A stretch of DNA of 8,673 nt from SLQH01 sp964612995 (GTDB taxonomy: Bacteria > Planctomycetota > UBA11346). Shown in pieces: positions 6,459-8,673 of this stretch; positions within the stretch are counted from its first letter, which is position 1, and each line of letters starts with the position of its first letter. The stretch is taken from positions 1-8,673 of the forward strand of contig CAZTGE010000164.1 of assembly GCA_964612995.1 (NCBI GenBank). The letters run 5' to 3'. Made by a program: the position numbers and the translations under genes. A model generated the notes under the pieces. It saw only the letters and a list, made by a program, of their open reading frames with translations. It was not told the DNA's origin and ran no database searches.

Positions 6459-6527
6459 ATGGCTTGTCAGCGGTACGTCCTGCTATCGACCGAGCGACTT
6501 AGCAACGGGTTCCCTGGCCGCGCCTGA
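6459..6527 (+). CDS. Possible leuA leader peptide (speculative)
   Basis: An ATG at 6459 opens a 22-codon frame reading MACQRYVLLSTERLSNGFPG plus two residues, with a TGA at 6525-6527. It has an adjacent Leu pair at codons 8-9 (CTG, CTA; CTA looks rare in a genome this GC-rich) and another Leu at codon 14. The stop abuts the 3' arm of the stem-loop at 6505-6536, so translation and folding would compete. Against it: three Leu in 22 codons is barely above background and no clear Shine-Dalgarno sequence precedes the ATG. In classic enterobacterial leuL peptides there are four consecutive Leu codons. Confidence 0.2.
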   Translation: MACQRYVLLSTERLSNGFPGRA

Positions 6528-6572
6528 GGAACCCGTCCGCCGCCGGATCGAGCGTGCGCTCTCCGGCGGGTT
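6505..6572 (+). promoter_or_regulatory. Candidate leuA leader with alternative pairings
   Basis: Stem 1 pairs ACGGGTTCC (6505-6513) with GGAACCCGT (6528-6536). Stem 2 pairs CCGCCGG (6540-6546) with CCGGCGG (6563-6569), with an inner GAGC/GCTC stem (6550-6553 / 6558-6561). CGGGTT occurs twice, at 6506-6511 and 6567-6572, and both copies can pair with AACCCG (6530-6535), giving mutually exclusive folds. Alternative folds before a leucine-biosynthesis gene suggest attenuation or control of translation. Stem 2 lacks a U-tract, so an intrinsic terminator is not evident. Confidence 0.35.
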
Positions 6573-6641
6573 GCATCCTACCCGACAACGCCAGGGGACC
6601 GGATCCCACCGCGGATCGTGGTCCATCCCGAGGACACCATC

Positions 6642-8189
6642 ATGACTCCGACCAGCGGCGACGCCGAGCGCGTCATCATCTTCGATACCACCTTGCGCGA
6701 CGGGGAACAGAGCCCCGGGGCGAGTATGAACCTGGACGAGAAACTCCAGGTCGCCCGGGCGCTCGAGCATCTGGGCGTCGACGTGATCGAGGCCGGGTTC
6801 CCGATCGCTTCGATCGGTGACTTCGAGAGCGTGCGTGCGGTCGCCGAGGTCACGACGCGATGTCGCGTGGCCGGCCTCGCCCGCAGTCTCGAGCGGGATA
6901 TCGACCGCTGTGCCGAAGCCGTGGCCCCGGCCGGAGAGCGCGGGCGGATCCACACCTTCCTCGCCACCAGCGCGATCCATCGCGAGTACAAGCTCAACAA
7001 GGCCAAGGACGAGATCCTCAAGCAGTCGGTCAAAGCGGTGACCCACGCCCGCAGCGCGGTCGCCGACGTGGAGTTCAGCCCCGAGGACGCCTCGCGTACC
7101 GAGCCCGAGTTCCTCGCCGAGGTGGTCCAGGCGGTGATCGAGGCCGGAGCGACAACGGTCAACATCCCCGATACCGTCGGCTACGCCTACCCGACCGACT
7201 TCGCCGAGCTGATCGCCTGCCTCAAGCAGAACGTGCCCGGCATCGAGCGCGCGGTGATCAGCGTGCATTGTCACAACGATCTCGGCCTGGGGGTGGCCAA
7301 CAGTCTCGCCGCGGTGCGCGCCGGGGCGCGCCAGATCGAGTGCACCATCAACGGGATCGGCGAGCGGGCAGGCAACGCCGCGCTCGAGGAGCTGGTGATG
7401 GCGATGCGGGTGCGCCCCGACCTCTTCGGCGATCTGAGCACCGGCATCGTGACGCAGCAGCTCTACGGCTGCTCGCGGCTGGTCACCGGGATCACCGGCT
7501 TGCCGCTGCAGCGCAACAAGGCGATCGTCGGTGACAACGCCTTCGCCCACGAATCGGGCATCCACCAGCACGGGGTGATCAAGAATCCCGAGTGCTACGA
7601 GATCATGACTCCCGAGTCGGTCGGCGTGCCGAAGACCAACATGGTCCTGGGCAAGCACTCTGGGCGTCACGCCCTGGCCGCGCGCCTGGCCGAACTCGGC
7701 TTCGAGCTCGACGAGGCCGCGGTGGGCAAGGTGTTCGACGCCTTCAAGGCCCTGGCCGATCGCAAGAAGGAGATCTACGACGGCGACCTGTTCGCGCTGG
7801 TCGAGCAGGAGGTCCGCGGCCGGGAGGTCAGCATCTACAAACTGGCGCATCTGAACACCTGCGCCGGGACGGCCCAGGTCGCGACCGCGACGGTGACCAT
7901 CGAGAAGGCCGGCGAGCATTTTACCGACGCCGCCACCGGCGATGGCCCGGTCGATGCGGTGATCAACGTGGTCGACCGTATCTGCGGGGTCAGCGGCAAG
8001 CTCATCGACTACCACCTGCGCGCGGTGACCGAAGGCCGCGATGCCCAGGGCGAGGTCACCATCCAGGCCGACATCGACGGGCATCACGTCGGCGGCAAGG
8101 GCCTGTCGACCGACGTGGTCCTCGCCAGTTGTCTCGCCTACCTCGACGCGGTCAACCGCGCCGGTTTCCTTAAGCGCGACGCCTGCTGA
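6642..8189 (+). CDS. leuA: 2-isopropylmalate synthase
   Basis: This enzyme condenses acetyl-CoA with 2-ketoisovalerate to 2-isopropylmalate, the first committed step of leucine synthesis in the cytosol. The 515-residue length is normal. The HMGL-like TIM barrel is at about 10-275: FDTTLRDGEQ (14-23, with R19 and metal ligand D20), VHCHND (208-213, metal ligands H209 and H211), NGIGERAGN (237-245, N245). HESGIHQHG (303-311) and GKHSGRHA (337-344) lie in the linker domain. The C-terminal leucine-binding regulatory domain spans about 395-510 and contains GDGPVDAVINVV (433-444), so feedback inhibition by leucine is expected. The ATG at 6642 has GAGGA 7 bases upstream and is preferred to the in-frame GTG at 6618. 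Segments such as GRIHTFLATSAIHREYKL look PVC-like rather than gammaproteobacterial, from memory. No other leu gene is present in the window. Confidence 0.96.
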   Translation: MTPTSGDAERVIIFDTTLRDGEQSPGASMNLDEKLQVARALEHLGVDVIEAGFPIASIGDFESVRAVAEVTTRCRVAGLARSLERDIDRCAEAVAPAGERGRIHTFLATSAIHREYKLNKAKDEILKQSVKAVTHARSAVADVEFSPEDASRTEPEFLAEVVQAVIEAGATTVNIPDTVGYAYPTDFAELIACLKQNVPGIERAVISVHCHNDLGLGVANSLAAVRAGARQIECTINGIGERAGNAALEELVMAMRVRPDLFGDLSTGIVTQQLYGCSRLVTGITGLPLQRNKAIVGDNAFAHESGIHQHGVIKNPECYEIMTPESVGVPKTNMVLGKHSGRHALAARLAELGFELDEAAVGKVFDAFKALADRKKEIYDGDLFALVEQEVRGREVSIYKLAHLNTCAGTAQVATATVTIEKAGEHFTDAATGDGPVDAVINVVDRICGVSGKLIDYHLRAVTEGRDAQGEVTIQADIDGHHVGGKGLSTDVVLASCLAYLDAVNRAGFLKRDAC

Positions 8190-8209
8190 AGCCCGGTTCC
8201 GGCCGGCGC

Positions 8210-8245
8210 AAAAAGCAGCCCGCCCGAGGAATCGGGCGGGCTGCT
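8210..8245 (-). terminator. Intrinsic terminator of tRNA-Thr
   Basis: A perfect 14-bp stem (8214-8227 with 8232-8245) closes a 4-base loop. On the minus strand the hairpin is followed directly by a run of T (complement of A at 8210-8214), the classic Rho-independent arrangement, 5 bases after the tRNA 3' end. On the plus strand no T-run follows, so termination of leuA transcription here, 20-odd bases after its stop codon, would be weak at best. Confidence 0.88.
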
Positions 8246-8250
8246 GCGTC

Positions 8251-8323
8251 TGCCGGATGGCGGACTTGAACCGCCGACCTTTGCTTTACGAAAGCACTGC
8301 TCTACCAACTGAGCTAATCCGGC
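8251..8323 (-). tRNA. tRNA-Thr (anticodon CGU)
   Basis: The minus strand folds into a complete 73-base cloverleaf. The acceptor stem is GCCGGAT/ATCCGGC (7 bp). The D-arm is GCTC-AGTTGGTA-GAGC. The anticodon stem is GTGCT/AGCAA around the loop TTCGTAA, with anticodon CGT reading ACG. The variable loop is AGGTC, the T-arm is GGCGG-TTCAAGT-CCGCC and the discriminator is A. The top anticodon-stem pair is a G-A mismatch; as I recall, E. coli thrW has the same mismatch at this position. The 3' CCA is not encoded (the next bases are GAC), so a CCA-adding enzyme must supply it. A promoter lies upstream and an intrinsic terminator downstream, so it appears to be a single-gene unit. Confidence 0.95.
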
Positions 8324-8335
8324 GCGGTCGGAATG

Positions 8336-8362
8336 CACCGCCGTGGCAAGCCCGCGGCGGTG
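8336..8362 (-). other. Stem-loop in the tRNA precursor leader
   Basis: CACCGCCG (8336-8343) and CGGCGGTG (8355-8362) form an 8-bp stem between the predicted transcription start and the tRNA 5' end. It would sit just ahead of the RNase P cleavage site in the precursor. Confidence 0.4.
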
Positions 8363-8370
8363 GGACGCGG

Positions 8371-8398
8371 TTTGTACGCGCGCTCTCCCAGCGGTCAA
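8371..8398 (-). promoter_or_regulatory. Probable promoter of tRNA-Thr
   Basis: On the minus strand TTGACC (8393-8398, 5 of 6 matches) and TACAAA (8371-8376, 4 of 6) are separated by 16 bases. The bases after the -10 are GC-rich (CCGCGTC), as in the discriminator of stringently controlled stable-RNA promoters. Transcription would start near 8364, about 40 bases before the mature tRNA. Confidence 0.55.
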
Positions 8399-8414
8399 GC
8401 CGTGCCCGCGTGCC

Positions 8415-8445
8415 GCTCCCAGGGCGAGCTTTGAGCGGCCCTGGT
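8415..8445 (+). repeat. Hairpin repeat, copy 2
   Basis: This copy matches 90-120 at 27 of 31 positions in the same orientation. The stem CCAGGGC (8419-8425) / GCCCTGG (8438-8444) keeps the outer 7 pairs, with an A-T pair replacing the G-C pair of copy 1. The two innermost pairs are lost, while the GAGCTTTGAG core is unchanged. It lies 17 bases upstream of the -35 box of the tRNA promoter, so it could be a regulatory site or simply a dispersed element in non-coding DNA. Confidence 0.6.
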
Positions 8446-8449
8446 ACCG

Positions 8450-8472
8450 CTGCTGCCGGCCGGCTGCAGCAG
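8450..8472. other. Stem-loop CTGCTGC/GCAGCAG
   Basis: CTGCTGC (8450-8456) and GCAGCAG (8466-8472) form a 7-bp stem around a 9-base loop, directly after hairpin repeat copy 2. No equivalent follows copy 1, so it is probably not part of the repeat. Confidence 0.35.
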
Positions 8473-8525
8473 TAGGGAAGCGTCGAATCAGTGGCGAAAG
8501 CGCTGGTCCGTCCGGAGCTGCAGGG

Positions 8526-8531
8526 TATACT
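8526..8531 (+). promoter_or_regulatory. Possible -10 box TATACT
   Basis: TATACT matches the -10 consensus in 5 of 6 bases and stands out in GC-rich surroundings. No good -35 box lies 16-18 bases upstream. Transcription would start near 8538, 20 bases before the ATG of the frame that begins at 8558. Confidence 0.35.
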
Positions 8532-8557
8532 CGCCGGTCGCTTCGGGCCCGGCGATC

Positions 8558-8673
8558 ATGTTTGACAAGACCATCAAAAAGCAAAAGGCGCCCGTCCGCA
8601 GCGTCCGCAGCGTCCGGGGCCCAGCCAGGCCTGGCTGGGCGACCGGCCGACAGAGGAACGCTTTTCGGCGACA
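8558..8673 (+). CDS. Possible partial gene running off the right edge, unrecognised
   Basis: An ATG at 8558 opens a frame of 38 full codons that is still open at the edge. It starts MFDKTIKKQKAPVRS and continues with Arg/Gly-rich sequence. Support is the TATACT box 27 bases upstream and the AT-richer first codons. Against it, no Shine-Dalgarno sequence is visible, and the frame crosses a 9-base tandem repeat (8593-8619, Val-Arg-Ser units) and a 22-base perfect palindrome (8619-8640), which suggest non-coding or structured DNA. No family was recognised. Confidence 0.25.
   Translation, partial: MFDKTIKKQKAPVRSVRSVRGPARPGWATGRQRNAFRR
8593..8640. repeat. 9-base tandem repeat followed by a 22-base palindrome
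   Basis: CGTCCGCAG occurs twice in tandem (8593-8601, 8602-8610), and a third, imperfect unit (CGTCCGGGG, 8611-8619) follows. The last base of that unit begins a perfect 22-base palindrome (8619-8640; arms GCCCAGCCAGG and CCTGGCTGGGC). As a palindrome with no free loop it could form a tight hairpin in single strands or bind a dimeric protein. No T-tract follows within the window. Confidence 0.55.

Larger units (their letters stand above)
6269..6641. other. 373-base divergent region between comM and leuA
   Basis: The comM side holds an AT-rich patch with a -10-like box (6306-6311). The middle has an 8-bp stem-loop (CGGCCGCA 6376-6383 / TGCGGCCG 6400-6407). The leuA side has a possible 22-residue leader peptide (6459-6527) and two stem-loops with an alternative pairing (6505-6572). 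The leuA ribosome-binding site GAGGA is at 6630-6634. No clear leuA promoter was found; the best boxes were below 4 of 6 on both sides. No gene longer than the possible leader peptide is supported. Confidence 0.6.

Noticed and set aside
6313..6645. 110-codon forward frame spanning most of the comM-leuA gap, with its stop overlapping the leuA start (ATGA)
   Set aside because: The product is rich in Arg, Trp, Gly and Cys like a random frame in GC-rich DNA, it has no properly spaced Shine-Dalgarno sequence, and no family was recognised. The ATGA overlap is probably coincidence.
6483..8087. Long minus-strand open frame (534 codons) opposite leuA
   Set aside because: It is an antisense shadow of leuA, an effect of high GC at third positions. 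The product has no recognisable domain.
8562..8567. Perfect -35-like TTGACA in the forward strand
   Set aside because: No acceptable -10 box lies 16-18 bases downstream, and the bases fall inside the possible coding frame starting at 8558.
1..8673. Search for CRISPR arrays, insertion sequences, integrases, attachment-site duplications near the tRNA, toxin-antitoxin or defence genes
   Set aside because: No spaced direct repeats, terminal inverted repeats with a transposase, duplicated tRNA 3' end or recognisable defence domains were seen.

Overview
This is a GC-rich bacterial chromosomal segment. It carries housekeeping genes (pyrimidine and leucine biosynthesis, a ComM/YifB ATPase, a tRNA) among less familiar cell-envelope genes. 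The organism is Gram-negative: one product is an outer-membrane beta-barrel that ends in phenylalanine. Several proteins read, from memory of the families, less like typical gammaproteobacterial versions and more like those of the PVC superphylum (Verrucomicrobiota/Kiritimatiellota/Planctomycetota type). These are LeuA, the N-terminal half of the YifB protein, and a dihydroorotase resembling the fungal URA4 form. The tRNA-Thr resembles the proteobacterial gene. I therefore treat PVC affiliation as a weak inference, not an identification. No mobile element, integrase, CRISPR array, phage gene or defence system was found.

Layout from left to right. Bases 1-173 hold a short intergenic stretch with a hairpin repeat. 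pyrC (174-1178, +) follows. A 304-base gap contains two strong stem-loops and a possible promoter/operator. Next come a secreted protein built of Ig-like beta-sandwich domains (1483-2862, +) and, convergent with it, a very acidic outer-membrane barrel (2885-3565, -). A 242-base divergent region carries the barrel's promoter, a small inverted repeat over its -35 and a long perfect hairpin in its leader. A PfkB-family sugar kinase (3808-4731, +) converges with comM/yifB (4739-6268, -), with 7 bases between the stop codons. A 373-base divergent region separates comM from leuA (6642-8189, +). It holds a likely comM -10 box and a leuA leader with alternative pairings and a possible short leader peptide. 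tRNA-Thr(CGU) (8251-8323, -) then follows, with its own promoter and an intrinsic terminator lying between it and leuA. The last 350 bases hold a second copy of the hairpin repeat, a possible promoter, and the start of an unrecognised reading frame that runs off the edge.

The genes do not form one pathway. Strand alternates almost gene by gene, so most are probably transcribed separately, and pyrC and leuA act in unrelated biosynthetic routes. The most noteworthy points are: (1) a pair of dispersed hairpins about 8.3 kb apart with a conserved loop and a compensatory base-pair change; (2) the URA4-like dihydroorotase; (3) the leuA leader, which could be an attenuator; and (4) two unfamiliar envelope proteins, one with a strongly structured leader. 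I do not see convincing evidence of a new multi-gene system in this window.
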